From Flammula alnicola (lineage: Eukaryota > Basidiomycota > Agaricomycetes > Agaricales > Strophariaceae): a stretch of 42,411 bases of DNA. The position numbers and the translations under genes are program-made. Every line of letters begins with the position of its first letter. Within the stretch, counting starts at the first letter, position 1. The notes beneath the pieces were generated by a model, which was given only the letters and a program-made list of their open reading frames with translations, had not been told where the DNA came from and ran no database searches. The stretch covers positions 1-42,411 of the forward strand of contig JADNRV010000379.1 of assembly GCA_015499995.1 (NCBI GenBank), read 5' to 3'. This document shows, piece after piece, positions 1-10,764 of the stretch.

Positions 1-626
1 CCGAAATGCGCTGTTGCTGCTCGTCTCAGGCGTGTGATGTCAAGAAGGCGGTCGATGGTCCATTATGGTGTTACAGGACTCAGATGGCATTTAGAGGAAG
101 GGATAGCTGATGAAGGTATATGCACGTATGAGCCTCGTCCTCCCCCGACAAGATGTTGTTGCGCTGATTTCGATGCGCTCATGACCTTCGGTCGATGCCT
201 GTCTCCTATGAGGCCTACTGGTAACAACAGGTGATACCGCGAGAATTGGCCAGGCTGGTCCTTTTGAAGGTGGAAAACATGGAGGCGCGATTCCTTAGCG
301 TTATTGGGGTGTGCAAGAGGAATTTAAATACATAGTCAGGTGTTGAGAGAGAAAAGCAATGGGCATGTTGTGGTTCAGTTATGGTGGGAAAGTATAGGGC
401 ATCTCGCTTAATTCGTAAGGTTAGGGTTTAATTTTTCGGCCATCCATCTTGTCCCTGCAACTTGAACCAATCTCAGACGCTCAGCACTTAGGATACATTA
501 TATGTTTTGTCTAGAACCTCAGGAGCATCCAAGATTATATAAGACCTCTATGTCTTAATATAAAAGCCCACCGCGGGCAGTTACTTTTTGGTATTATGAG
601 AACGAAGTCACTTGGCACTATGGTAT
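1..626. other. no gene recognised at left edge
   Basis: I see no reading frame here with recognisable protein character; the only open frame near the edge is about 66 codons. The right part is the 3' flank of YTM1 and is AT-rich. The edge could hold the end of a gene outside the window, but nothing supports one. Confidence 0.5.
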
Positions 627-2092
627 TTAGTTGGCTTTCTCCTCACCAACTCTCCACACCTCCAGACCGCCTTCGCCTCCGACGCCAACAATTCCACGTT
701 TCCAATCAACGCTTAGGACCTTCTTTTTACCCTCCCAGGCCTTGAATGTCGCCATGGCGCCTTTCGTGCTCCGGAGATCCCAGACGCGGACGACACCGTC
801 ATACGCGCCTGTCACTACCTGATGCGAATTGCTTTCGCAGACGGCTACGCATGAAGGAGTCGCAGGGTGCTGGAAAGTAGCGGTAGCAGCCGAGAGGCTA
901 GTGGGTGAGGTGCGGAGGTCGTACAGTGTCATTGTTCTGTCGGTGGATGTGGCAAGGGCGCCGTTTCCGTCTTGTGTTAGTGCAAGGTCGAGAAAGGGCT
1001 TTTCAGATGCATTCTGCGAAAGAAAAAGGTTAGCGAGGCGCAAGGACAATTGAAGACAGACTTACGATGGTATGCTCGCATACGCCGTATTCTGTATCCC
1101 ACGTCCTCACAGTTGAGTCGAACGCACAACTGGCCGCCTTCTTGTCTTCTTTGCCGAACAGCACCTTCGATACCCGAGCCGTATGTGACTTCAGAACCAG
1201 CAGAGGCGCCTTTCTTGGAACCTTAGAAGACTCCTCTACACGCCGTCTTTTTTTACGATCCCGCTCATTCAGAATTGGTTCAGGAACCTCGTCTGACGAT
1301 GGCACCAAAGTGTCCCAAAAGCCGATGAGACCGTCCCATGACGATGTAAGGAGGTGGGTACCGGCGGCATTCGAGGCGATCGAAGAGACTGGTGAGGTGT
1401 GCAGATGAAGAGAGGACAGTACTTTCGATGTAGAAGATGACGAAGGGTTAAGGCTGATTTGGGTTATTTGCGCGGTAAGATCTTGCGAAGAGGTGGCGAC
1501 TGTGAAAGTCGATTCTTCTTCTGACGGTGATGAAACGATACATATTGAAGTTATTGGCGCTGTATGTGCCAAGGTAGTCGAAACGAGGTTTTTGGAGTAG
1601 TCGAATGCGCGTATTCGCCCATCATAAGAAGCAGTAATGAAAAAGCTGTAGGCCACGGTTAAGTTTGCATGGCCAAAAAGAATAATGTAATGCTACGCAC
1701 CCCTGTACTTGGCATGAAACAGATGACACCCAGTCTTCATGGGGGAAGTCGGACATTTTTTGAGGCGGCATAATCGACTCGATATACTCGATCTCGAGCG
1801 TTTCTTCCTGATATTATATAAGTTTTCAACAAGAACGATAGAAGTCAGCACGCACCTCTCCGACGCCATTTTCCGCACACCATTCACTTAGGGTAGTGTG
1901 CAGAACTTCTCCACGAACAAGGAAATCGAAAGGGATTGGTTTATCCAAAGATAGTGCCTTGTTAATCAGTTGTGAAAGTTGGTACCGTTTCCAGGCAGTT
2001 GGGATCATGAATTTCTGAGTCGGTAGAGGATATTGGGTTTGTGTGGTGAATACCACAGGCTGCGAGGCCATACTTGAAGAGTTCGACGCCAT
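627..2092 (-). CDS. YTM1: Ribosome biogenesis WD40 protein YTM1/WDR12
   Basis: In the known family, YTM1 forms the PeBoW-type complex with ERB1 and NOP7, and Rea1 removes that complex during maturation of the 60S subunit in the nucleolus. My model has four exons: 2092-1856, 1807-1701, 1645-1066 and 1013-627. All junctions keep frame and give 436 residues, close to the family length. Residues about 10-80 form the NLE domain that binds Rea1 (VVFTTQTQYPLPTQKF..., PFDFLVRGEVL). WD repeats follow: ITASYDGRIRAFD, LLTSSWDGLIGFWD, CAFDSTVRTWDTEYG and VVTGAYDGVVRVWDLRS. The start MASNSS is preferred over an in-frame ATG 17 codons upstream, because the NLE domain begins shortly after it. The gene diverges from the F-box gene at 2523. 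What I see is the motifs; complex membership is family knowledge. Confidence 0.93.
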
Positions 2093-2176
2093 TTTGGTTT
2101 TCTTGAAAATCAGGAGAGCGCGGTCAATGCCAAAGGCTTTCAACTTTGACCAAAGGTCGAGCGGGTGATGGAGAGA

Positions 2177-2440
2177 AAATGGTCACGTGATGGTTGTTTG
2201 GGTTTGCGCGAAAAATTGGTCATTCCCAGGGTGTTCCGGAAGCAAATCTGTGCGCTTCGGGGCCCAGGGTTTTCGACCGAAATCTCAGAAAAAGATGCCA
2301 ATAGTGTCTTATTTAGGCAAACTATTCTGGCTGAGCTTTGGATGAGCTTTCAGTGGCGCGCGAGACTTGTCTCAATTCGGCTTATTTGGTCACGTGGTTG
2401 AAAAATTGATCGCAAATCGGTCGCTTTCCCAGGCTGCCTC
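2177..2440. promoter_or_regulatory. repeated CACGTG / GAAAAATT module in divergent promoter
   Basis: The 430-bp interval between YTM1 and the F-box gene carries two similar modules. The first, at about 2177-2235, has GGTCACGTGATGG followed by GCGAAAAATTGGTC and CCCAGG. The second, at about 2389-2435, has GGTCACGTGGTTG, then TGAAAAATTGATC and CCCAGG. CACGTG is an E-box. TGAAAAATT resembles the RRPE element of yeast ribosome-biogenesis genes, which fits YTM1 as the controlled gene. The repetition is seen directly; the regulatory role is inference. Confidence 0.45.
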
Positions 2441-2522
2441 AGTTTGCGCCGTCGACGAACTCTGGCAGCATCTGGCTTGCCGCTTGGAGCCTCAGATCTC
2501 AGAGCCTGCTAACGACGATAAT

Positions 2523-3775
2523 ATGGCTCCCAATGGCTCTCCCGTCTTCCCTATGGAAATAATCGCCAAAATTGCGGAAGATATCGATTGGTCTTCACGA
2601 GATCTCAGCGCGCTATCGCTGACATGTCACGGCCTAGTCGCTGTCTGCCAGCGACGTCTTTATGAGATGGTATATGTTGGGAATTACGGAAATGGAGAAA
2701 CTGCACGAAGAAAGAACACAGCCCTCCGTGAATTGCTCAGTACCTCACCCCATATTGCGGACTACATACGCGTATTGCGTTACGACCCCACCACTGAACG
2801 AATGTCCGAACCGGATCTCCTCCGCATATCGGCCAGATTGCACCACCTCCAACATTTTTTACTTGAAGGATCGTTTTCATCTTGGAATTGGGCGGAGTTC
2901 GGTACTTCCACACAGTCGACCGTCACGAAGATAATCCAGTCGCATAGCTTAACTCGTCTCAGCATGGCGAATTTGGATAACTTTCCACTATCCATCCTTT
3001 CAGCCGCCTACAATCTTACGGATCTCCACTTTCAATACATATTCCAAAATTATACCTCCGAAGGTTTCGGAGTCGCCACTACTGTCGGTCGTCCTCCGAT
3101 ACATCACAGGTCTGCTCGTCTACAGACATATTCTACCTTGCACTGTGCTGGCGTAACATCGACGTTGATCGATGATTCCATTCTCGATTTCTCTCATCTC
3201 AAGGAGCTTAAAGTTATATGGGGCCATTTTCGGGATGTAACGACCACGAAGAAATTGATGGCGGTTGCTCATTCAATTGAAAATTTTGATTGCCAAGGTA
3301 CGAATGGTACTGAACCTATATCGTTTGAAAGTAAATGCTGAACGAACATTTTACTACAGTAGTATCGTCGGAAGTTGCGCGATCAATGACTGAGGACTTA
3401 CTGACTATGATTTTGAGCGGGTCTCACCGGACGTTGAAAAACCTTGAATTGACGACAGATCTACCCTCATTCTCCACCATATGCATTCTGCTAGAATCAT
3501 TAGGAAAAAGGAATGTGCTTGAAACACTCACCATCCGCATGTCAGGCTCGGACCCATTCAAATTTGATGGACAATTAGAGCATTTTAGTGCTCTCCTCAG
3601 CTCAAATACCTTTCCTTGTCTACGGGTGGTCGAGCTGCATTCGAGGCTCCCACGTCATCCTGATGAGGAACAAGATCGCGAAGAATATCTGGAAACTGTG
3701 AGACGAGAGTTTTACGACCAATTGGCCGGGCTGCGTAGAATGGAGGGCTTGGATCTAAGATATGCAGTACGGTAG
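2523..3775 (+). CDS. F-box-like protein, agaricomycete orphan family
   Basis: The model has two exons, 2523-3297 and 3360-3775, joined by a 62-bp GT-AG intron, giving 396 residues. The N-terminus (MAPNGSPVFPMEIIAKIAEDIDW, then DLSALSLTCHGLVAVCQRRLY) has the F-box pattern: a hydrophobic P-x-E-I-I-x-K-I-A helix followed by L-x-x-x-S-L-T-C. The rest is leucine-rich and probably forms irregular LRR-like repeats, as in the large mushroom F-box families. A role as an SCF substrate adaptor is family knowledge, and the target is unknown. The open frame continues upstream to 2367. ATG 2523 is chosen because similarity to the decayed neighbour copy begins about there and the upstream part has low F-box character. 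A degenerate tandem copy lies immediately downstream. Confidence 0.75.
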
Positions 3776-3785
3776 TAGGTGGCAA

Positions 3786-3840
3786 CGTTAAATAGTTGTA
3801 TGCGTTGCAGACCATCGAACTATGCAGCCATGGTTCCACA
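3786..3840 (+). repeat. 3' flank of F-box gene, copy 1
   Basis: About 55 bp, starting with CGTTAAATAG and ending with GCAGCCATGGTTCC, recur downstream at 4686-4740 with moderate divergence. The shared flank shows that the duplication creating the second F-box copy extended past the stop codon. Confidence 0.7.
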
Positions 3841-3947
3841 TCGTTGGAGGACTGGGTGTTAGCGGTCCGGGACCGGGTTTAGCCTCGCCTCGTCTAGCTT
3901 GAGCGCTTGAGAGCCTCCGTAACGCACTCTTGAACAACGATGCTGAC

Positions 3948-4664
3948 ATCGTTCCTCTTAACTCTCCAGTCTTCCCCATGGAAATATTCGACAAAATAGC
4001 AGACGATATCGATTGGGCTCCAGATCTAAGTGCCGTATCTCTCACATGCTGTGGCTTAGTCTCTGTTTGCCAGCGACGTCTTTCTCGGTCTGTATCAGTG
4101 GGGTTTCGTGACAACGCAAGAACTCGACGAAAGAGGCAGAGGCCCGCAACCCTCCGTCAATTGCTCGATACCTCACCTCATATTGCGGACTACGTACGCA
4201 CATTTCAATTGAGCATAGGCGCTGAGTGCTGAAGCGCAGTCCGAACCAGATCTCCGCCGTATCCTCCGCATATTGGCCAGGCTGCACCACGTCCAAGATT
4301 TTACTCTCGAAGAGTCGCTTCTCTCTTCAAATGGATGGAAATCGGTCCTCTCACACAATCGGCCCTCACAGGGACAATCCAGTCTCCCAGTTTAACTCTT
4401 CTAAGCCTCGCAGATTTCACTGTGGGAGCGGCTTAGCCTCTTAGGTTGCCGAACACAAATCATTTGCATCCGATGGACAATTAAAGCACTTTTGTACTCT
4501 CCTCAGCTCAGGTGCATTTCCTCGTCTACGGGTGGTTGAGCTGGAGCTGGTACAGAACCCCAGTGATGAGGCGAAATATGGCGAAGAACATCTGGAAAGC
4601 GCGAGCCTGACCAACTGGCCAAGCTGCATGGTATGGGGGGCTTGGATCTAAACTATACAGTAGA
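3948..4664 (+). pseudogene. decayed tandem copy of the F-box gene
   Basis: The first part (FPMEIFDKIADDIDWAPDL, SAVSLTCCGLVSVCQRRL, TLRQLLDTSPHIADYVRTF) matches the gene at 2523 almost position by position. The aligned start codon is ATC (3948-3950) instead of ATG. A stop follows at about 4230, and similarity continues in another frame (SEPDLRRILRILARLHHVQ). Around 4440-4460 the copy jumps from the part matching parent position about 2960 to the part matching about 3555, so roughly 600 bp of the parent are missing. The tail (DGQLKHFCTLLSSGAFPRLRVVEL) matches the parental C-terminus. The start loss, frameshift and internal deletion make a functional product very unlikely. Confidence 0.85.
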
Positions 4665-4685
4665 TAATAGATTATACGTAGTAAT

Positions 4686-4740
4686 ATTAAATAGCATACG
4701 GGTTGCACGCAGATCATCGAATCATACAGCCATGGTTCCC
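4686..4740 (+). repeat. 3' flank of F-box pseudogene, copy 2
   Basis: This is the second copy of the flank described at 3786-3840 (TATTAAATAG ... ACAGCCATGGTTCC). It overlaps the predicted last codons of the convergent gene at 4714-6206. The C-terminal residues predicted there may therefore come from duplicated flank sequence rather than from the ancestral end of that gene. Confidence 0.65.
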
Positions 4741-6206
4741 AAGATATGCTACACCGTCCTCAAAAAGATTTCCTGAGCAACACGAACATGGCGCCTTCCA
4801 CCTATTCTCTGCTTTCTCGCTCTCGTTCACCAACTGATGTGACCGTCTTGAGGTACTATAGCGAGAAGGGCTGGACCCCGACGAGCGGCGAGATGCGTGC
4901 CGCGAGAGATTGTCTTCTCCGTGCCCTCCTGCATCTTTTTGTTTGCCCTTTGCATCCTTCTTCGAAGGCTTCGAAGGCTTCTTGCTTTGCTGCGGTTTCT
5001 CCTGGGGTTTTTCAGTCTCGATCTCGATCTCTTTCCGCGTCGATAAGTTCCTCCAGAATCCAAGCATTCCAACCAATGCCTTCATCCCCTTCGCTGGAGG
5101 AGCGACAGCGTGGACCAGTCCCTCAGCAGGTCCCACACCAATGTCATGTGGGGCTACCTCCGAGTGCCCCGCTGAACTTGGCGCCGCGCTCCGCGCAAAC
5201 GCGACCGACTTCCACGCTGTGCTAGACGACGTGAGGAGATCAGGGAATCGAATGTGTGCTGCGTTGACCTGACATCAAATATCGAAAGTTAGCTGACAGA
5301 ATTAAAGATAGCACGATGCGAAAAGCTAAAACGCACCACATTGTAGTACTCTTGGAATCCTTCCTTCAGTTCTGCCCATCGCTTATATTTCTCCACTGCA
5401 CCGTTTGCTTGAGGCTGGGAGGAGGGAAGCAGCGAAGGATTCTCGGAAGCGAGATCCTCTTTGACGCACTGCCACCACTCCGCCACGCTTGCTACGGCAC
5501 GAGAGAACTCGGATAGGAGATTGAGGTTGGCGACGAGATCTGTTCCAACATCTTTCAGGTGGATTTTCATAGTTTCGGCTGGATTTTAGAACGCGACAGT
5601 GGGTCAGATGATTAGAGACGCGGCTCGAGCGGGATGGCTAACCGTGTGTTGGGTCCGGAGGCACCAATGCGACAAACATGTTGTCCTTCGTCAAAGCAGC
5701 GATCTGGGAAACGGCGACACCGACGGATTAAAATTTATTGAACCCGAATACACTATGAAAACATTAGAGGGCTTACCTTGTACACCTCCTGTTTGATATC
5801 CCTAAACCCCTCCATAACCCTTTGAGAGATCTCCTGTGCTTTCGCAGAATGATCACGAAGACCATCAACGGTAACATTCGCCTCCCAGTCCGCATCCTCC
5901 GTATCACATAGGATCATCGCGTCGGTAGTCAGCTGATATCCGAGCTGGGCGACAAGCATGCTCGAGTCGATGAGCTGGACGAGAGCTATGATTTTGTTGA
6001 GAATCTTCGTTAGGACCGGGTTGGGGTCGGAGGAGCTTCGCACGGGTTAACGTTGGTCAAAGCCTGGAACGGCGGCAGAAGGTAAATACTCACCTTCGCA
6101 TGTGAGAGAAGGAGGCAAGCCGATCTAGCGTTTTCCTTGTTGTTTTGGCGATCGCGATCAAGTCGAGCTCTGGGAGAGGAGGACGAGCATTCGAAGCTGA
6201 AGCCAT
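4714..6206 (-). CDS. hypothetical protein with helical body and basic Lys/Ser-rich tail
   Basis: I do not recognise the family. Five exons (6206-6094, 6035-5777, 5703-5643, 5578-5337, 5268-4714) join in frame to give 409 residues. Residues about 1-250 look helical and are moderately conserved in character (LIAIAKTTRKTLDRLASFS, VASVAEWWQCVKEDLASE, KYKRWAELKEGFQEYYNVV). The C-terminal part is low complexity and strongly charged (EKPQEKPQQSKKPSKPSKKDAKGKQKD, shown here only by its repeated K/P/S composition), followed by an Arg/Ser-rich stretch. No signal peptide or membrane segment is visible. The last 15 or so residues run into the duplicated F-box flank, so the true end or a last intron is uncertain. 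It could be a cytosolic or nuclear scaffold-type protein, but nothing shows a function. Confidence 0.65.
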
Positions 6207-7551
6207 CTGGGATTATTTTTTTCTGAGTAGAGAGAGGAGAGATCAAGTAGCAAAGTAGGCAGATGGGCATGCTTTCATGTTTATATGTCTGCACGGCCCT
6301 GCGCTACGATGTGCCGGTTCTGCGTTCATGAGGCATAGCATATGAGTGTATTAAACACACGCTGAGGAGACGTGTTCCCGCCACAGACTGGAGCCATCAA
6401 CCTCATGTGCGAGGAACCGTTCCGTGGAAATGCCTAAACTGCGATGGAAGGGCGTCTATACATGTTTAATAGCGCTATATTTAGCACCCGCATTACGACG
6501 GTGACGGTGGTAGGAACGAGATTCGCCTCGTGGATAATGGATTGCCAAGTGGTGCTCTTGAAACACATCCCGAGAGGACAGGAGATTGACTTGCGAAATT
6601 AAAAGCCGTTCACGACCTGGCCACAGCCACACCAGGGAAAAGGCCATGGAGGATCTTGGTGAAAACTATTCCTCGGAGCTCGCCAGTAGGAAATGTATGT
6701 TGTACTGTTGTCGAGACATGTCTGTCTGGCCGCATGGTGGGAAGGATCCACTTCATGAAACCGCACCCGAATAACTGGAGATTTACGCTGGGTAGAGTCG
6801 GTAGACTGCTCCGGTTTGACAGAAGGGACGATATGTTGGCGTCCCGTTTTATTTTGCGACTGAGCACTCGGGCGCTTAAGTCTGAGTAGCATGCTTGCAA
6901 AGTTTTGAGGCCAGATTTAAAAGAAGGATGGAAGTAATTGAAGGGAGAACATGGGAACGGAACGAGCGTCGGTACTTCCGAACAAGACCGGAGTTGTTTA
7001 GGGAAGGTCACATGGAATTCGCACGGCAATTCGCACAACACTGTGAATTGGTCTGCTCACCATCGAATGTTTACTTTTTTTTTTGTAGGTCCGTTCTGAT
7101 GTGATGTGATTAGCAACAAGCGGTTCCGTGCGGAAACGGCTTGAGTTCGTAAGTAAATTAAATTCAGATTTTTTGGCAGAATGCACGAGCGTCATTTGGA
7201 AAGTTCGTTATACTTGATACTTACTCCAGTAAACTGATCAGCTGCTGATAGGAATCCTCTGTTGCAATTCTAAGATCTTGTGGCTGATGGAGTGGCGGCG
7301 AACAAGTCTAGATGGGCACCTGTTTGTTGTAGGCGCGCGAGTCCAGACTCTGAAATACGAGGAAGTTGCTTGATGATGATTTACGTGGTTCGAAATTCGG
7401 CAATCTTTTCGCTCTCATGAAGACCAAAAAAAAACATAATGGAGCACAAGTTTCAGTTATATTCCAACGAGGGCTTGCACCGACTATAAAAACCATTGGG
7501 GAAGCGGTAAATTGGACTGCTCGGCAGCAGTGAGAAGACACCTTCCAAATT
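6207..7551. other. intergenic, no gene recognised
   Basis: The interval holds several overlapping open frames of 60 to 143 codons on both strands, the longest on the minus strand at 6610-7041. None shows splice-consistent extension, domain character or biased codon use. I treat all of them as chance frames. The right part is the left flank of the transposon, including its target-site copy at 7543-7551. Confidence 0.5.
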
Positions 7552-8132
7552 GGATAATTCTATTTGGAAACCCGGGTTGTTGGCTTTTAGCCGAGCAACC
7601 CCTCTAAATAAGGCAATAATCCCTGATATCACGAGACCTCCTGCCGAGGCTCCGTCCCCCATCAACGCCAAGTGGGCGGCACGCTCAACTCGCGACAGTC
7701 CTCGCTCTTGTCGACGGTGAAACAAGAGTTTTGTGCGCTTATTTTGAGGTATTTATGAAGAATAAAATAGAAGGAATATTCTCAAATACAAGGATTTTGA
7801 ATTCTACTGCAACATGTTTGCCTCTGATGACCATCGAGCAAGCTGGGTCGGAGAGCATTCAGAAGATGCAGAACGTGGTAAAAGGTTGAATATTGTTCAA
7901 GTGAATCATTATCATTTTGATTTCAAAGGTAGTCTACGTTGATTCAAACTTGCTGTTGGCTCGATTTCCGCGCCAGCAAGGACAGTCGCGACTACTGAGC
8001 GTGCCGCCGACAATGCCGCTGATGGTGGACGGGAGCTACGGCGGAAAGTCTCGTGACGTCGGGGATTATTGCCTTATTTAGGGGGGTTTCTCGCTAAAAG
8101 CCAACAACCCGGGTTTCCAAATAGAATTATCC
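7552..8132. mobile_element. non-autonomous Mutator-like element (MITE) with long TIRs
   Basis: The element is 581 bp. Its outer 40 bp at each end (7552-7591 and 8093-8132) are perfect inverted copies starting GGATAATTCTATTTGG. The inverted similarity continues, with substitutions and small gaps, to about 7710 on the left and 7972 on the right, so each TIR is near 160 bp. A 9-bp direct repeat, TTCCAAATT, flanks it exactly (7543-7551 and 8133-8141) and is a target-site duplication. Long TIRs, a terminal G and a 9-bp duplication are hallmarks of the Mutator/MULE superfamily. The roughly 260-bp interior encodes no transposase, so it must depend on an autonomous relative. It ends 147 bp before the ERT1 start codon. 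Confidence 0.88.
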
Positions 8133-8278
8133 TTCCAAATTGGGCAATCTTACAGATTTGTCGTTGGCTGTAAATTGGTTTTCTCTTGTTTCTCTCCTTC
8201 ACCACCACTCAGTCCCCTGTGCTCAAAGGCTTTTATGATCTCCTTCTCCAACTCTTGAGGTTTTTAACCGCGCTCCTC

Positions 8279-10442
8279 ATGTCGACATTCACTACCTACG
8301 CGGAGTCGGCGCACAGCGCGACGTCGACGTCTAATGTCAACATCACGACCGCAGAGGCGCAGAATCAAGCCTCGTCCTCGGCAGGTGACGATGACGCAGG
8401 CAAGAAAAAGAAAACTGCGAAGAGGAGAAAAGTAAACCACGCTTGCTTGTACTGCCGTCGTAGCCATATGACTTGCGACGAGGGAAGGCCCTGTCAACGA
8501 TGGTTAGTCGTGCTTTATTCTTCATCTCGTCCAAAGGCTTGGTGCACGTATTCTTGGCTCACTATAACTTCGGACCATCGTTGACATGTTCTGATTTTCT
8601 TGGTGAAAATAGCATTAAGCGCGAGATAGGGCACTTATGCCATGACGAGCGGCGGCCTAAAGTAGGAGATAAACCTCCAGGTCCGCCTGCTGGTGCCCAG
8701 GGTGTCGACCTATCCAGAACTTATGCTCCTGGTAAGCCTTCTTACTTGGCTCAATGGACTTCATTTTTCACACATACTAGTGACTGTCTATCAGACTGCA
8801 CCACCGCAGTCCAACTCGACGTGGCCTCTATCAGTACCATCGTACATGTACCAGCCAGAGACTTTTGGGAACGAGTTTTCGGTCCTGACGTACGTGCCGT
8901 CAGTTACTATGGTTTTTCAGCTCATGTTCACGATTTTACAGCGACTTTCTCGAAACTTTGGATGATGGCTCATTCTTTACCCCGCCGACGACAGTCGCAC
9001 CTTCGCTAGTGTCATCAGCGTCTTTCGCATCAACTAGTACGACTATCTCGGCAAATCCGGCATCCACCACAACAACGTTGACCACAGCTCAGCTGCAAGC
9101 CACTGTCTATGCTGCTGCGGCCGTCAATTCGGCAGACCCTCCGGCTGCTTCGCAAGAATCATCAGAGACCATCCTTCCAGCGGCGACGAAGACGGAAAAA
9201 TTTCTTCTGACCGCCGCTGATCAGGAGCCTGGCTCGCGCGATGAAAGGCTGAACAGGGTTATTAGGAGCAAGTACGAGGCTGGGCTGTTGAAGCCTTACA
9301 ACTATGTCAAGGGATATGCGAGATTGTCGAGATGGATGGATCGAAAGTGAGTCTCTTTGTTTATCATCTCGAGGCTTCACTTAACGCTGTTGTCTTCCAG
9401 CGTCTCTCAAGAATCGAAACAACAAATCCTTCAACCACTCTCAGTCCTTCGGCCCAAATTTAGGGTAAGCCTGAACTTCTTCCCACCGTCGTGTGTCTAG
9501 CTTATTTCATGTTCACAGGCCGTCGCGCAGTCTCTTCGAGACCTTGTGCGCATGTTTCTCGTCTATTCGTTTCCCAATTCCCGCACTAAAGCCACAACCT
9601 TGACATTGTACAGGATTTGGTGTTCATCGAAGAAGCCTTCGAGCGTATGCTCCTTGACTACGACCGTGTCTTCTCGGCGATGGGTGTTCCTGCATGTCTC
9701 TGGCGACGAACGGGCGAGATATACAAAGGCAATCGCGAGTTTACCGAGCTCGTGGGTGTCGATGGGTACATGATGCGTGATGTGAGTACAAGCACAATTT
9801 CCAATGCCACAAGTTCTCCGTAGTGCTTGCCCTTGTCGCTGAGCATGGGCAATCCTTGTTTGCGTGGTTGAATTCCAAGTTCGGGTTGCGAGTTCTCGAT
9901 CTTGTGGAGGCAGTGGTGGAGGCGGAATGATGGTGAATACTGACTATTATGACGGCTTGGCAGGGTCGCTTGTGTATTTATGAGCTCATGGCAGAAGAAT
10001 CGGCGGTCAATTATTGGGAGGTACGCTCCTTCTCTCTCTCATCACCACTTTCCGATTCACATGCCATCTCGTACACCCAGAAATACGGTCATGTCGCTTT
10101 TGACTCGAGCCAGAAGGCCGTCCTGACATCCTGTGTGCTGCGATATAAGCCCGTGCTCAACTCGGGCGTTGCGAGCCCCGTCGTCAGCAAAGCTACTCCA
10201 TCTGGTACGCTGTCTCATGCGGCCTTTCCGTGACATTTTTTGGTTGACGATCAACTGACTGACTGGCATCGGCATCAACAGGAAACACACCTGGCTCTAG
10301 CGGGTCCAGCGCACTGGTGAAAAAGGAAGAGGAGCAGCAGCCCATGGAAGAGGGCTTCATCAACTGCTGCTTCTCGTTTACCATTCGGAGAGACAAGTGG
10401 GGGATTCCCAGTATGATTGTGGGGAATTTCATTCAGTGCTAG
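8279..10442 (+). CDS. ERT1: Zn2Cys6 transcription activator of gluconeogenesis, ERT1/AcuK type
   Basis: Ten exons (8279-8502, 8613-8731, 8781-8889, 8942-9346, 9401-9464, 9519-9545, 9614-9781, 9964-10020, 10081-10204, 10282-10442) join in frame to 485 residues. A basic stretch (KKKKTAKRRK) precedes a binuclear zinc cluster with cysteines at 56, 59, 66, 72, 75 and 84 (C-x2-C-x6-C-x5-C-x2-C-x8-C). The cluster is split by intron 1 inside Cys75. A Ser/Thr/Ala-rich spacer follows. From about residue 317 a PAS-like region reads DLVFIEEAFERMLLDYDRVF, then GVPACLWRRTGEIYKGNREF. The protein ends CCFSFTIRRDKWGIPSMIVG. Family members (Ert1, AcuK, AcuM) bind gluconeogenic promoters such as those of PEP carboxykinase and fructose-1,6-bisphosphatase during growth on non-fermentable carbon. 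A transposon sits in its promoter. Confidence 0.92.
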
Positions 10443-10764
10443 GATACCACGTATGCCGGGTTATGTGCGGGTTTGGACATATGGATAAGAGGAACCGAGG
10501 AGATGAAGGAGAAGCTATGGGAAGGAAAACTATGTCAACTAAACGATTTATGTTGAGTGTATGAACATTATAGGTCGGGGTTAAGGTACTTATTGGTAGC
10601 AAACTCACTAATAGCGACTGCGAGTTAAAGTATTTCTGTATGTGCTCGATTTCAAAAGTTCAATGGAAAGTTATGTTTGATTGTTTCGAAGCGTTCTCGG
10701 CTCGAATGTTAGGCCGTCCTAGATGGCTTGCAAAAGTACACGCTCTTTTCACAACATCAAACTC
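10443..10764. other. 3' intergenic between convergent ERT1 and PCC1
   Basis: About 320 bp of AT-rich sequence between two convergent stop codons. I see no gene. It probably holds both 3' untranslated regions. Confidence 0.5.

Noticed and set aside
6610..7041. 143-codon minus-strand frame
   Set aside because: No domain character, no intron support and overlapping frames of similar length on the other strand.
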